The notes under the pieces were generated by a model. The model worked only from the letters and a program-made list of their open reading frames with translations. It ran no database searches and was not told the DNA's origin. This document shows positions 19,399 through 27,359 of a stretch of DNA of 64,000 nucleotides, piece by piece. Numbering within the stretch: position 1 is the stretch's first letter; the number at the start of each line of letters is the position of its first letter. The position numbers were made by a program, and so were the translations under genes. This DNA is from VAXT01 sp963850415 (GTDB taxonomy: Bacteria > Actinomycetota > Thermoleophilia > Gaiellales > Gaiellaceae). The stretch is from NCBI GenBank assembly GCA_963850415.1, contig CAWKLE010000003.1:248001-312000 (forward strand). The letters are read 5' to 3'.

Positions 19399-20580
19399 CT
19401 AGCGAACGACGCGGTCCATGCCCACGGCGCGCCTCAGCCGGTCGAGGGCCCGGTCGAACGCCTCGTCGAGCGCGTTCGAGCGGCGGACTCCCGGCTCCAG
19501 GTGGAACGCCTTGACGACGAGCGTCCTCTCGCGGCGCTCCGACTTCAGGTCCGCGCGCCCGACGATCCGGTCACGCCACAGGAACGGGAGGACGTAGTAG
19601 CCGTAGCGGCGCTGCGGCGCAGGCTTGTACAGCTCGATCACGTGCTCGAAGCCGAACACGCGCCGGACTGAGTGAAACTCCCACAGCAGGTTGTCGAACG
19701 GCGACAGCAGGACGGCGCCGCCCGGTCGCGGTCGGTCGAGCTCGGCCCCGGCCTCGACGAGGACTGGCTCGCCGCCGTCGTCGACGGCGATCCGCTCGAG
19801 CTTCCCGTCCGCGACTAGCGAGTCGACGTATGGGCGCGCAGCCTTGGCGCCTCCCAGGAAGCCCCAGATCGGCCGCACGTGCTCCTTGATCGCGAACTCG
19901 CGCAGCGCTCCTCGGGCGCGAACGGCCTTCACGATCAGCTCCTGAACCGCCTCCTCCTCGGTGGGGAGCGGCGCATCGAGGATCTCGCGCGGGAGAACGC
20001 GCTCCGGCAGGTCGTAGCGGCGCTGGAAATTGACGCGCTCGGCGACCACGAGCTCGCCGGACGCGAACAGCGCGTCGAGCATCTGCTTCGCCGGCTTCCA
20101 GCTCCACATCGCCTCCGACGAGGTCCCCACCCGGTGCGGCGAGGGATCGGCCTTGCCCGCAAAGTCCTTCGATCCGAGAGGACCGCGCTCGCGGATCTCG
20201 TCGAGCACCCGGTCCGCCAGCCCCGGGTAGCGGGTTCGGACGTCGCCGTGCCAGGGAACCCCGTCGCGCATGCGTTCGCGCGCCCACGCGTACAGCGGCC
20301 AGTCCTCGGCCGGGACGACGCACAGGGCGTGCGTCCAGTTCTCGATGATGCGCCCCGCACGGAGCAGCCTGGAGACCGTGTCCCGCGGATAGCGGCCGGC
20401 CCGGGTCGAGATCGCAATCCGGTGGCTCCGCTCGACCGCGGTCACGGTGTCCAACTGGATGCACATCGCGCGCCGGATCGCGCCCTCTACGTCGTCGGCG
20501 TCCGCTCGGCGGGCACGCGGTACGTAAGCCTGAGCCGAGATCAGTAGGCGACGAAGCGTGGGAATCGAGATGGTCCGCAC
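19399..20580 (-). CDS. Winged-helix DNA glycosylase-like protein (AlkX/YcaQ family, HTH_42)
   Basis: 393 residues from the GTG at 20580; a TAGGTT box lies 7 nt upstream, and the longer frame further upstream is only antisense to the DUF1697 gene. It has the YcaQ order: TLRRLLISAQAY helix, MCIQLDTVTAVERSH with the catalytic-type Q42-L-D44, NWTHALCVVPAEDWPLY, then RLL-like wings, VLLSPFDNLLWEF and a terminal YGYYVLPFLWRDRIVGRADLK. In E. coli AlkX/YcaQ the Q-x-D pair helps remove crosslinking mustard adducts. A second Q-x-D paralogue follows 600 bp away on the same strand, beyond the opposite-strand DUF1697 gene. Confidence 0.88.
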   Translation of the reverse strand: MRTISIPTLRRLLISAQAYVPRARRADADDVEGAIRRAMCIQLDTVTAVERSHRIAISTRAGRYPRDTVSRLLRAGRIIENWTHALCVVPAEDWPLYAWARERMRDGVPWHGDVRTRYPGLADRVLDEIRERGPLGSKDFAGKADPSPHRVGTSSEAMWSWKPAKQMLDALFASGELVVAERVNFQRRYDLPERVLPREILDAPLPTEEEAVQELIVKAVRARGALREFAIKEHVRPIWGFLGGAKAARPYVDSLVADGKLERIAVDDGGEPVLVEAGAELDRPRPGGAVLLSPFDNLLWEFHSVRRVFGFEHVIELYKPAPQRRYGYYVLPFLWRDRIVGRADLKSERRERTLVVKAFHLEPGVRRSNALDEAFDRALDRLRRAVGMDRVVR

Positions 20581-20587
20581 GCGCGAG

Positions 20588-20593
20588 AACCTA
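20588..20593 (-). promoter_or_regulatory. Leaderless-type -10 box of the first AlkX-like gene
   Basis: TAGGTT on the minus strand, 7 nt before the GTG at 20580. Confidence 0.45.
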
Positions 20594-20622
20594 CCGTGGC
20601 GCCTTGCATAGGCTCTCGGCTC

Positions 20623-21162
20623 ATGGCTCGCCTGGTCGTCCTCCTGCGCGGGATCAACATCGGCTCGCGGAACCGGATCTCGATGCCGGAGCTTCGTGAG
20701 GCGCTCGAAGACGCCGGCTACGACGACGTTCGGACGTACCTCCAGAGCGGCAACGTCGTGCTGACGAGCAAGGCGAGCGCGAAGATGGTGGCGCGGAAGT
20801 GCGAGCGGCTGATCGCGGATCGCTTCGGGCTCGAGATCGCGGTCATCGCGCGGACGCGCAGCGAGCTCGTCAAGGTGGTCGACCGAAATCCCCTCGAAGA
20901 AGTGGCCAAGGATCCGAAGCGCTACCAGGTGAGCTTCCTGGAGACGAAACCCGCTTCCAAAGTCGTCCGCGAGCTCGAGGAGGTGGCTACGGCTCAGGAG
21001 GAGGTCGTCAGCATCGGCCGGGAGATCTACGCCTGGCACCCGGGCGGCGTCGCACGATCGAAGCTCTGGGCTCGGCTGGCCGGGAAGGACCTGGGAGTGA
21101 CCGCGACGGCGCGGAACTGGACGACCGTCACGAAGCTGCTCGAGCTCGCCGACGCCGACTAG
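20623..21162 (+). CDS. DUF1697 family protein
   Basis: 179 residues from the ATG at 20623, which begins the family N-terminus MARLVVLLRGINIGSRN. Other landmarks are MPELREALEDAGYDDVRTYLQSGNVVL (in pieces, 28-52) and GVARSKLWARLAGKDLGVTATARNWTTVTKL near the end, all typical of DUF1697. The fold is ferredoxin-like; the biochemical role is unknown. A TAGGCT box 8 nt upstream suggests a leaderless transcript. It is divergent from the first AlkX-like gene and ends 3 nt into the second one. Confidence 0.9.
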   Translation: MARLVVLLRGINIGSRNRISMPELREALEDAGYDDVRTYLQSGNVVLTSKASAKMVARKCERLIADRFGLEIAVIARTRSELVKVVDRNPLEEVAKDPKRYQVSFLETKPASKVVRELEEVATAQEEVVSIGREIYAWHPGGVARSKLWARLAGKDLGVTATARNWTTVTKLLELADAD

Positions 21163-22241
21163 CTGGCGACCGCGTCGAGGCCGAGCCAGGCGGCCAGATC
21201 GTCGAGCTCTGCCTGCACCGCCTTACTCATCGCGCGCGTGAACTTCACGTCCTCGTGCATCGCGTTCACCCGAAGCACGGACGCCTTGCGATCGGCCTTG
21301 GCGTCGAGCTTCCCGATCAGGCGGTCGTCGTGGAGGATCGGGAGCGCGAAGTAGCCCCAGCGGCGCTTTGCCTCCGGTTTGTACATCTCGAGGACGTACT
21401 CGAACTCGAACAGGTCCTCCGTTCGGCGGCGGTCGTGAATGAGGCGGTCAAACGGTGACAGCAACGCCGTCCGGCCGTCGAAGTCCTTGTCGAGCGCCGC
21501 AGGATCGACGCGCCACTCGCCCTTCGTCCCTTCGACGACCGCAGGCTCGCCCGCCTCGCCGACGTGGACCGGCTCCATCGGCATCTTCGGGCCCTTCGGC
21601 CGCGCGATGCCGAGCGACGCGAGCCGCCGCTCGTTCCTCCTTCGCTCGGCCTCGTCCACCGACGGCACGTCGACCTCCGGATAGACCCGCTCGGCCAGGT
21701 CCCACACCCGCTCGCGTCCGACGCGCGAGGAGATCGCGATCTCGCCGCGCATCATCATGAACTCGAGCATCTGCGTCACGTTCCGGTTGTGCGTCCACCC
21801 GCTCGAGGCCCAGGGCACGGCGCACGTGTCCGGGATCTCGCGTGACGCGAGCGGCCCGGACTTGCGGAGCAGCTTCAGGATGTCCTTCCGAAACGAGTCG
21901 TTGTCCCGGAACCAGGCCCGCGACCGCTCGTACGTGGGGAACTCGGCGGTGCCCGCGAGGTACAGGCCGAGGTCGTCCACGTGCCGAACCATCGCGTCCA
22001 GCTCGAACAGCGTTCGGTCCTGCTCGAGGGCGTGCGTCAGGTCGGCGGGGCGATAGGTCGAGCCCAGGCGGCTCCAGGCGACGAGGTCCGCGCTGGGAGC
22101 GATGGCCGCGGTCGGGTCGATCTGGAGCATCGTCAGCTGACGGACGACCGCGATCAGGTCGCGCGGCCGTGACGAGTCGAGCATCTGCGCGCGCACCGCG
22201 ATGCGACGGGCCTGCGGCTTCGTAAGCTCGTGCGGAGTCAA
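21159..22241 (-). CDS. Winged-helix DNA glycosylase-like protein (AlkX/YcaQ family, second copy)
   Basis: 360 residues from a TTG at 22241 that overlaps the stop of the upstream hydrolase (TTGA). Family features: TPHELTKPQARRIAVRAQ, LTMLQIDPTAAIAPSADL with Q40-I-D42 in the active-site place, HVDDLGLYLAGTAEFPTYE, RTALLSPFDRLIHDRRR and the end RWGYFALPILHDDRLIGKLDAK. Together with the neighbour at 19399-20580 this gives two Q-x-D glycosylase-like genes in 3 kb, of different sequence and length, so they may act on different adducts. It is the second gene of an operon with the hydrolase. Confidence 0.87.
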   Translation of the reverse strand: MTPHELTKPQARRIAVRAQMLDSSRPRDLIAVVRQLTMLQIDPTAAIAPSADLVAWSRLGSTYRPADLTHALEQDRTLFELDAMVRHVDDLGLYLAGTAEFPTYERSRAWFRDNDSFRKDILKLLRKSGPLASREIPDTCAVPWASSGWTHNRNVTQMLEFMMMRGEIAISSRVGRERVWDLAERVYPEVDVPSVDEAERRRNERRLASLGIARPKGPKMPMEPVHVGEAGEPAVVEGTKGEWRVDPAALDKDFDGRTALLSPFDRLIHDRRRTEDLFEFEYVLEMYKPEAKRRWGYFALPILHDDRLIGKLDAKADRKASVLRVNAMHEDVKFTRAMSKAVQAELDDLAAWLGLDAVAS

Positions 22242-22858
22242 TGCACCTTGTCGAGCGCAAGGACGCCGCTTCCCAGCCAGTCGGAGACCGCCGCGCTGAT
22301 CGCGGACGTGCTCCGCAGCGAGTGCGTTCCGGGGACAAGGACGACTCTCCGGTTCGGGCCTTCGGTCGGGATGCCGAACGGGTCGCGCTCGCCCTGGACA
22401 ACGAGTGTCGGGACGGTGACCGCGTCGAGCTCGGGGATCCGGCTCTTCGTCGGGTCGTCGCCGCGGCCGGGCGGGTGCACGGGAAAGGCGAGGCAGAGGA
22501 CGGCGACGGGACCGACGTCGGCAGCCGTCCGGCACGCCACGCGCGCACCCGACGAGCGGCCGCCGCAGATCAGGGGCAGGTCGTGGAGGACGCCTTCGCG
22601 AAGCTGTGCGAGCACGGTCGTCCAGGCCGTGTCGAGCTGGTGCGCCGGAGCCGGACTGCGACGGCCGGCCACCCGGTAGGGCTGCTCGACGAGCACGACG
22701 CTCACTCCAGCCTCGAGCGCCGCGTCCTTCGCGGCCACGAGGTCCGGCGAGCCGACTCCGCCGCCCGCTCCGTGCCCGAGGACGAGCGCCGCCGTGGCCT
22801 CGTCGACCAGGTCGAGGTGCGCCCGCGCCGGGCCGGCAGGAGTCTCAAGCTCGAGGAT
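22238..22858 (-). CDS. Alpha/beta hydrolase of the KANL3/TEX30 type (start uncertain)
   Basis: The first standard start is GTG at 22738, giving 166 residues, but the frame stays open upstream and codes for the family N-terminus ALVLGHGAGGGVGSPDLV, which holds the oxyanion loop. The only reasonable upstream starts are rare codons such as the ATC at 22858, so the coordinate given is the extent of the conserved frame. Nucleophile elbow CGGRSSGARV with the second S-position serine, acid in VQGERDPFG and the histidine in VPGTHSL complete the triad. Substrate unknown. It is followed directly by the AlkX-like gene. Confidence 0.7.
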   Translation of the reverse strand: MLELETPAGPARAHLDLVDEATAALVLGHGAGGGVGSPDLVAAKDAALEAGVSVVLVEQPYRVAGRRSPAPAHQLDTAWTTVLAQLREGVLHDLPLICGGRSSGARVACRTAADVGPVAVLCLAFPVHPPGRGDDPTKSRIPELDAVTVPTLVVQGERDPFGIPTEGPNRRVVLVPGTHSLRSTSAISAAVSDWLGSGVLALDKVH

Positions 22859-22917
22859 GAGCCGAGCCTAGCGGGACAGCCGCGGCCGAGCTCCAGCGGA
22901 ATGGCAGAGTAAGGCGC

Positions 22918-23337
22918 GTGGCGACGATGGCCGATCTCGACGAGCTCGCGCTCGCGATGCCGCAGGCGACGAAAGAGGTCTCCGACGACGGCAGGCCCTC
23001 GTACCACGTGCATGGGAAGCTCTTCTGCTTCCATCGCGGGCGCCGACCCGACGCGATCGATCCGGAGACCGGCGAGCGGATGGAAGACGTGCTCATGTTC
23101 CGCGTCGCCGACCTCGACGAGAAGGATCTGCTGCTCGCCGACGACCGCGGCCTCTTTTTCACGACGGCGCACTTCAACGGCTATCCGGCCGTACTGATGC
23201 GGATCCCCGCGCTGAAGACGATCGACCGGGATGAGCTCAAGGACCTCGTTGTCGAGGCCTGGCTGACGAGAGCGCAGAAGCGAGTCGCCAAGGCGTGGCT
23301 CGTCGAGCACGAGCCGGACGCGGTCGATGACGCCTGA
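22918..23337 (+). CDS. MmcQ/YjbR family DNA-binding-like protein
   Basis: 139 residues; GTG at 22918 or ATG at 22927 could be the start. The family traits are LALAMPQATKEVSDDGRPSYHVHGKLFCF at the start, RVADLDEKDLLLADDRGLFFTTAHFNGYPAVLMRI (in pieces) in the middle and an ELKDLVVEAWLTRAQKRVAK helix at the end. YjbR has a CyaY-like fold and is called DNA-binding on weak grounds, so the role is open. A strong bidirectional hairpin follows. Confidence 0.85.
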   Translation: MATMADLDELALAMPQATKEVSDDGRPSYHVHGKLFCFHRGRRPDAIDPETGERMEDVLMFRVADLDEKDLLLADDRGLFFTTAHFNGYPAVLMRIPALKTIDRDELKDLVVEAWLTRAQKRVAKAWLVEHEPDAVDDA

Positions 23338-23342
23338 GAGAA

Positions 23343-23371
23343 CGCGCGGCGGGCGCTGAGCCCGCCGCGCG
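23343..23371. terminator. Bidirectional GC-rich hairpin between convergent genes
   Basis: CGCGCGGCGGGC pairs perfectly with GCCCGCCGCGCG around a 5-nt loop. It sits between the convergent YjbR-like and SPW genes. No U run, so it may act as a pause or Rho-assisted terminator. Confidence 0.6.
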
Positions 23372-23381
23372 GAGGTAACGG

Positions 23382-23774
23382 CTAGCCGACGGCGGTGGCG
23401 CCGGTCTTGCGGTAGCTGTAACCGCCCGACTGCTTCGTCGTCAGGCCGAGGCCGATCGCGGCGATGCCGACGACGACGAACGGCGCCCAGACGTTCGCGC
23501 CCTGGTCGGCGAAGCCGAAGAGCCAGGGCGACGCCGCGAGCAGGGCGCCTGCGCCGATGTCGAACAGGTTGTGGACGTCCATCGGGAAGGTACGCCAGAC
23601 GCCGAGCTCGTAGTCCGTGAACAGGCTGTAGACGATCAGCCCGATCCCGAGCACGATCGAGAGGACGGTCGGCGTCTTGAGCTCGGAGAACTGGAAGATC
23701 CACGGGGCTGCGATCAGCCCGGCGCCGACGATGTAGTCGAGCGGCGCGTGGAGCTTGGTCGGAATGAACCGCAT
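23382..23774 (-). CDS. SPW-repeat integral membrane protein
   Basis: 130 residues, four TM helices in two similar halves. Each half holds the SPW-family motif: AAPWIFQF near 22-29 and ASPWLFGF near 80-87, both after a D/GxGAGLL-like helix. An AAAGGAG sequence precedes the ATG. Function of the PF03779 family is unknown. It stands alone between convergent YjbR and the lamin-tail gene. Confidence 0.88.
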   Translation of the reverse strand: MRFIPTKLHAPLDYIVGAGLIAAPWIFQFSELKTPTVLSIVLGIGLIVYSLFTDYELGVWRTFPMDVHNLFDIGAGALLAASPWLFGFADQGANVWAPFVVVGIAAIGLGLTTKQSGGYSYRKTGATAVG

Positions 23775-23911
23775 GTGGGGCTCCTTTGTCTCGGACAGGG
23801 TTCCGAGCTGATTCGCAGGCGCCCCCGGTCCGGTTCGGACCTACTGTCCTTCCTCAAAGCGATCGAGCGAGCCGCTGATCAGGCAGCCCGCTCGACTCGA
23901 GGTTGTGTGTC

Positions 23912-25042
23912 CTAGAAGCGCCCGACTACGAGCCTCACCCTTGCTCCCGTGGGCCTCGCGGCGCCGGCCTTCGGGTGCTGCCTGATCACGCGGCCGACCC
24001 AGCGCGACCGCTTCCAGGAGATCCGGCCGACCGAGCAGTTCGCACGGCGGATCCGTACCTTCGCTCGGCCGAGGATCAGACCCACGACATTCGGCACCCG
24101 GCACTCCTCAGGCGGGGGCGGAGGTGGAGGCGGTGGCGGCGGAGGCGGTGGCGGTGGCGGTGGCGGTGGCGGAGGCGGAGGCGGTGGTGGTGGTGGTGGT
24201 GGTGGCGGCGGTGGTGGTGGCGGCGGAGGCGGAGGCGGTGGCGGAGGCGGTGGCGGAGGTGGTGGCGGAGGCGGAGGAGGTGGTGGTGGCGGAGGTGGTG
24301 GTGGCGGCGGAGGCGGAGGTGGAGGAGGTGGAGGAGGCGGCGGCGGAGGACCGCAGCCCGCGGACACAGCCGGTCGAGCGGTCCTTCCTGCTCCCGCGTT
24401 CGACGCACCGGGGGTCGGGGTCGTGTCGAGCGCCCAGTCGGCGACCGCGTTGTCCGTGTCGACCCCGTTCGGCTCACGATCGAGCGAGCCTTCGTTGACG
24501 TTCGAGTCCTCGAGCGGAGTCGGCGAACCCTCGACGAGGCTGACCGGCTGCGGGAAGCCGTCGATCTGAGCGCTCGTGATCGAGCCCTCGTACGAGAGGG
24601 CGTCGACCAAGGTCAGGGATGCCGTGTCGATCAGCGCGACGCCGTCCGGCGCCCCGTTCTGCACCTGGTTGTCCGCGCCAGGGAACGGGATCGAGATCGC
24701 ACCGGGAGCCGGCACCACGAGCGGATCCATCACGACGGCGTACTGATTCGGCCCGAGGCAGTTCGGCCCCAGCGCCACCCGCGTGTACTCGGTGCCGGTC
24801 AGCCCGTTGACCAGGACGACGGCCTTGTCGGCCAGGTCGACCGGAGCGCCGGTTCCGTTGAAGACCTCGACGAACTCGCGGTTGTCGGCGCCGACGTTGT
24901 CGTAGTCGACTTCGTTGAGGACGAGGTGCGTTGCTGCAGGAGCGCGCGCGGTGCCGCCCGCCGCCTGCGTCGCAAGGCCGGCCCCGAGCACCAGGGCGAG
25001 GACGGCCGCGACGATGAGAACGTGCCTGGAGAGGTTGTCCAT
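23912..25042 (-). CDS. Secreted lamin-tail-domain protein with 80-proline linker and C-terminal PASTA domain
   Basis: 376 residues. A signal peptide (about 7-27) leads to a lamin-tail (LTD) immunoglobulin-like domain, residues about 38-160, with LVLNEVDYDNVGADNREFVEVFN. A short linker is followed by 80 consecutive prolines (232-311) and a single PASTA domain (315-376) that holds one cysteine and a very basic face. Polyproline would be a stiff spacer about 25 nm long if fully extended as PPII (calculated from 0.31 nm per residue), enough to cross a thick wall. Its translation should depend on EF-P. PASTA suggests peptidoglycan contact. The role of the LTD domain is unknown; in bacteria it often occurs in surface or nuclease proteins. 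Confidence 0.8.
   Translation of the reverse strand: MDNLSRHVLIVAAVLALVLGAGLATQAAGGTARAPAATHLVLNEVDYDNVGADNREFVEVFNGTGAPVDLADKAVVLVNGLTGTEYTRVALGPNCLGPNQYAVVMDPLVVPAPGAISIPFPGADNQVQNGAPDGVALIDTASLTLVDALSYEGSITSAQIDGFPQPVSLVEGSPTPLEDSNVNEGSLDREPNGVDTDNAVADWALDTTPTPGASNAGAGRTARPAVSAGCGPPPPPPPPPPPPPPPPPPPPPPPPPPPPPPPPPPPPPPPPPPPPPPPPPPPPPPPPPPPPPPPPPPPPPPPPPPPPPPPPEECRVPNVVGLILGRAKVRIRRANCSVGRISWKRSRWVGRVIRQHPKAGAARPTGARVRLVVGRF
24110..24349 (-). repeat. 240-bp proline-codon repeat (80 CCN codons)
   Basis: On the plus strand every triplet is NGG without interruption. Third positions vary (CCG, CCT, CCA, CCC), so it is not a simple copy of one unit and the length is likely to be maintained by selection on protein sequence, although polymerase slippage is possible. 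Confidence 0.95.
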
Positions 25043-25129
25043 GCGGCCAACCTAGATACGGGCACACCCCACTCCGGCCGTTGTTTCACAACTGTTCGAC
25101 TCCGGTCACAAAGCTGTGACCTTTGGCCG

Positions 25130-25801
25130 TCAGGCGTCGTCGAGTCGCCGCTCGAGCCCCTCCAGGATCAGGTCGAGCCCGAACTCGAACTCGCTCGGCT
25201 CGTTCGGGTCGGGATCCTCCAGGTGCTCCTTCGCGTGCTCGATCACGTACGGGTACTGGCCCGGGATCTGGGGAATGAACTCCGCCGCCATGTCCAGAAG
25301 CTCCTCGCGGCTGTCGAAGGGCATGCTCACGACCCAGAGCGTGAACCCGGTGATGTGACTGTCGAGCGCGTGGTACGCGTGGTGCGTCATGTTCGGCGAG
25401 AAGCCCGCCTCGCGCAGGGTCTTGAGCACTCCCTCCATCCAGAGCATGCGCGCGTCGCTGATCCTCGGCGTCGCGTTGTGCAGGCTGCAGGCCCACGGGT
25501 GGCGGATGAACGCCTCGTACGCCGAGATCGCGCTGCGGCGGAGGGCCGCCTTCCAGTCGCCAGCATCCGAGGGCACCTCGATCTCGCCCATGACGATCTC
25601 GACGATGCCGTGCCGCAGGTCATCCTTGTTCGCGACATGGTTGTAGAGCGACATCGCCTGGACGTCGAGCTCCTGGCCGAGCCGGCGCATCGTGAGCGCG
25701 TCGAGGCCTTCCTCGTCGGCGATGCGGATCGCGGCCTCCAGGACGCGGTCCCGTGTCAGCGGGATGCGCGGTTGGGGGCTCGTCTCGGGTTCGGCAGCCA
25801 T
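25130..25801 (-). CDS. TetR family regulator with TetR_C-type ligand domain
   Basis: 223 residues. The HTH lies at about 15-60 (RVLEAAIRIADEEGLDALTMRRLGQELDVQAMSLYNHVANKDDL, in pieces). The MxLYNHVxNKxDL recognition helix and the AYEAFIRHPWACSL and FTLWVVSM segments match the tetracycline-repressor type C-terminal domain. Its target is not next door: the gene after it is the lamin-tail gene in the same direction, and the gene upstream in the same direction is MerR-DUF1835. It probably controls itself through the inverted repeat upstream. Confidence 0.88.
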   Translation of the reverse strand: MAAEPETSPQPRIPLTRDRVLEAAIRIADEEGLDALTMRRLGQELDVQAMSLYNHVANKDDLRHGIVEIVMGEIEVPSDAGDWKAALRRSAISAYEAFIRHPWACSLHNATPRISDARMLWMEGVLKTLREAGFSPNMTHHAYHALDSHITGFTLWVVSMPFDSREELLDMAAEFIPQIPGQYPYVIEHAKEHLEDPDPNEPSEFEFGLDLILEGLERRLDDA

Positions 25802-25829
25802 CTCTTCTCGCAGCGCGTCTAACTTACAG

Positions 25830-25848
25830 CGTACACTTACATAGTACG
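25830..25848. promoter_or_regulatory. Candidate operator of the TetR gene at 25130
   Basis: CGTAC and GTACG arms around a 9-bp centre, inside a local AT-rich island about 30 bp before the start codon; ACTTACA also occurs twice in tandem here. Both suit a TetR-type site. Confidence 0.45.
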
Positions 25849-25874
25849 TCGGTGCGAGGATAGCAATGCGGTCG

Positions 25875-27275
25875 TCACGCCCTGAGTCGTCGCGCCGCGG
25901 AGTCCCAGCGCCAGCCGCTCTCCGGCGTGACGTGGGAGCCGCCGAGCCAGCGGTCGACGCCGAGCAGCTCGACGCGATCGGCCTTGCCGCCGAGCACGCG
26001 TTCCCCGGCCGCTGTCACGCGGAGCAGGAGCCGCGCAAATTCCTGCCCGTCGCTGAGCGGCGGCGGCGCAGGTAGAGGCTCGCCCTCCTGCGTCTCGAGC
26101 AGCCTCTCGTCGCCCTGCCCGAGATTGGAGAGCGAGCGGTAGAACCACGCGTCGCCGAGGAACGGCGCCTCTTCCATGTCCTGAGTGGCCAGGAACGCGC
26201 CCATCGGTGTGCGTGCCTCGCCGGCGATCGCTTCGAGCGCCTGCCGCTCGGTCCTGGACAGCCCGCTTTCGACTGCCGGCAGCTCCTCGAGGAGACGCAG
26301 GAGCGCGGCGCCGAGAAACGGAAGCTCCTCGGAGCCTCGAACGGTTAGCTCTGCGAGCGCGACCGGCTCCGGTGCGCGGAACGCCGCCCAGGCGGCGGAC
26401 GCCTCCCCGAGCGTCTCGGCCCTCACCTCGCGGCGCGCGGGCCAGAGCGTCTCGAGCTCGTCGGGCGTCAACTCGCCGAGCCCCCGGAACGATGGCTTGC
26501 CGGGAAACGCGGCGACGACGATCGACTCGAGCGAGCCCCCCAGCCCGTCGGCCAGCGCGAGCGCGTCGAGCAACTGGAGCTGGTCGTACAGGTCGTGCTC
26601 GAACCAGAGCACGAGGCCGCGCCCATCGCGCAGCGCCTCGCGGAGTTGCCGGTCGCGCCGCTCGAGCGACGACTGGATCGCGCTCCGTGGCCCCCAGCCG
26701 CACTCGGAGAGGAACGTCGCACGCGTCCGCAGCAGCTTGGCCCGCGAGACAGCAGGCACCGGCCCCTCGTGGAGAACGTCCTGCCACGGCAGAACGGCTC
26801 CGCCAAGCCCGGTCTGACGCAGCGTGTTGCCCGCGCTCTCACCGTTCGTGACGTGCAGGAGCGCCGGAGGCGAGCTCGTCTCCCGTCCGCGTCGAGCCAG
26901 ATAGGCCGCCCCGCACGTGCAGTGGTCGAGCGAGTCGCAGGCGCAGCCGACGACCCGTGCGAGCTCTTCGCGCATGCGCCGCAACCCCGCGATCCGCGCA
27001 TCGATCTCGTCGATCTTGGCCGCCATCCGGACACGCAGCGTCTCGGACGGCGAGCCGGTGCGCCGTGCCGCGCCGAGGTAGTCGCCGATCTCGGCGAGGG
27101 TGAAGCCGACCGACTGCGCTTCCTTGATCGCACGCAGAAAGCGGACGGTCTCCTCGTCGTAGCGGCGATGCCCGCTCGACATCCGCGCCGGCTCGGGCAA
27201 GAGGCCGCGGCGCTCGTAGTAGCGAAGCGTCTCGACGTTCACACCTGCGCGCTCTGCGACCTCGCCGACCCTCAC
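25875..27275 (-). CDS. Fusion of MerR-type regulator and DUF1835 domain protein
   Basis: 466 residues in one open frame. Residues 1-140 are a MerR regulator: MRVGEVAERAGVNVETLRYYERRGLLPEPAR (in pieces), RRYDEETVRFLRAIKEAQSVGFTLAEI, a dimer helix and a metal-type cysteine cluster CACDSLDHCTC near 125-135. From residue about 150 the frame continues as a DUF1835 protein (LLHVTNGESAGNTLRQTG, VLPWQDVLHEGPVPAV, LVLWFEHDLYDQLQLL) with a C-terminal DUF3658-like part. DUF1835 has no firm function. The fusion is unusual. The promoter is MerR-like with a 20-bp spacer, and the GTG is only 6 nt from the -10 box. Confidence 0.83.
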   Translation of the reverse strand: MRVGEVAERAGVNVETLRYYERRGLLPEPARMSSGHRRYDEETVRFLRAIKEAQSVGFTLAEIGDYLGAARRTGSPSETLRVRMAAKIDEIDARIAGLRRMREELARVVGCACDSLDHCTCGAAYLARRGRETSSPPALLHVTNGESAGNTLRQTGLGGAVLPWQDVLHEGPVPAVSRAKLLRTRATFLSECGWGPRSAIQSSLERRDRQLREALRDGRGLVLWFEHDLYDQLQLLDALALADGLGGSLESIVVAAFPGKPSFRGLGELTPDELETLWPARREVRAETLGEASAAWAAFRAPEPVALAELTVRGSEELPFLGAALLRLLEELPAVESGLSRTERQALEAIAGEARTPMGAFLATQDMEEAPFLGDAWFYRSLSNLGQGDERLLETQEGEPLPAPPPLSDGQEFARLLLRVTAAGERVLGGKADRVELLGVDRWLGGSHVTPESGWRWDSAARRLRA

Positions 27276-27281
27276 CTGGCC

Positions 27282-27313
27282 ACTATAGACCCGTACCTAA
27301 GTACGGAAAGCAA
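27282..27313 (-). promoter_or_regulatory. MerR-type promoter/operator with 20-bp spacer
   Basis: On the minus strand TTGCTT (27308-27313), 20 bp, TATAGT (27282-27287). The dyad CCGTAC-TTAG-GTACGG (27291-27306) lies inside the spacer, as in metal-responsive MerR/ZntR promoters whose overlong spacer is twisted by the activator. GTG follows 6 nt after the -10 box, so the transcript is leaderless. Confidence 0.75.
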
Positions 27314-27316
27314 GAA

Positions 27317-27349
27317 GAACCCCCGGGCCGGTCGGGCGCCCGGGGGTTC
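27317..27349 (-). terminator. Terminator of the MMPL gene
   Basis: A perfect 12-bp stem, GAACCCCCGGGC with its complement, around a 9-nt loop. On the minus strand it is followed by a T-rich run (TTCTTGCTTTCC). It insulates the MMPL gene from the MerR promoter 4 bp away. Confidence 0.85.
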
Positions 27350-27359
27350 GACAGAGGCT

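Noticed and set aside
17000..23000. Natural-product biosynthetic gene cluster
   Set aside because: Exporters and glycosylase-like genes are present, but no polyketide, peptide or terpene synthase gene is visible.
24110..24349. Plus-strand polyglycine frame over the GGN repeat
   Set aside because: The minus strand gives signal peptide, LTD and PASTA domains in one frame, so the repeat is polyproline, not polyglycine. It is also not a CRISPR array: no spacers.
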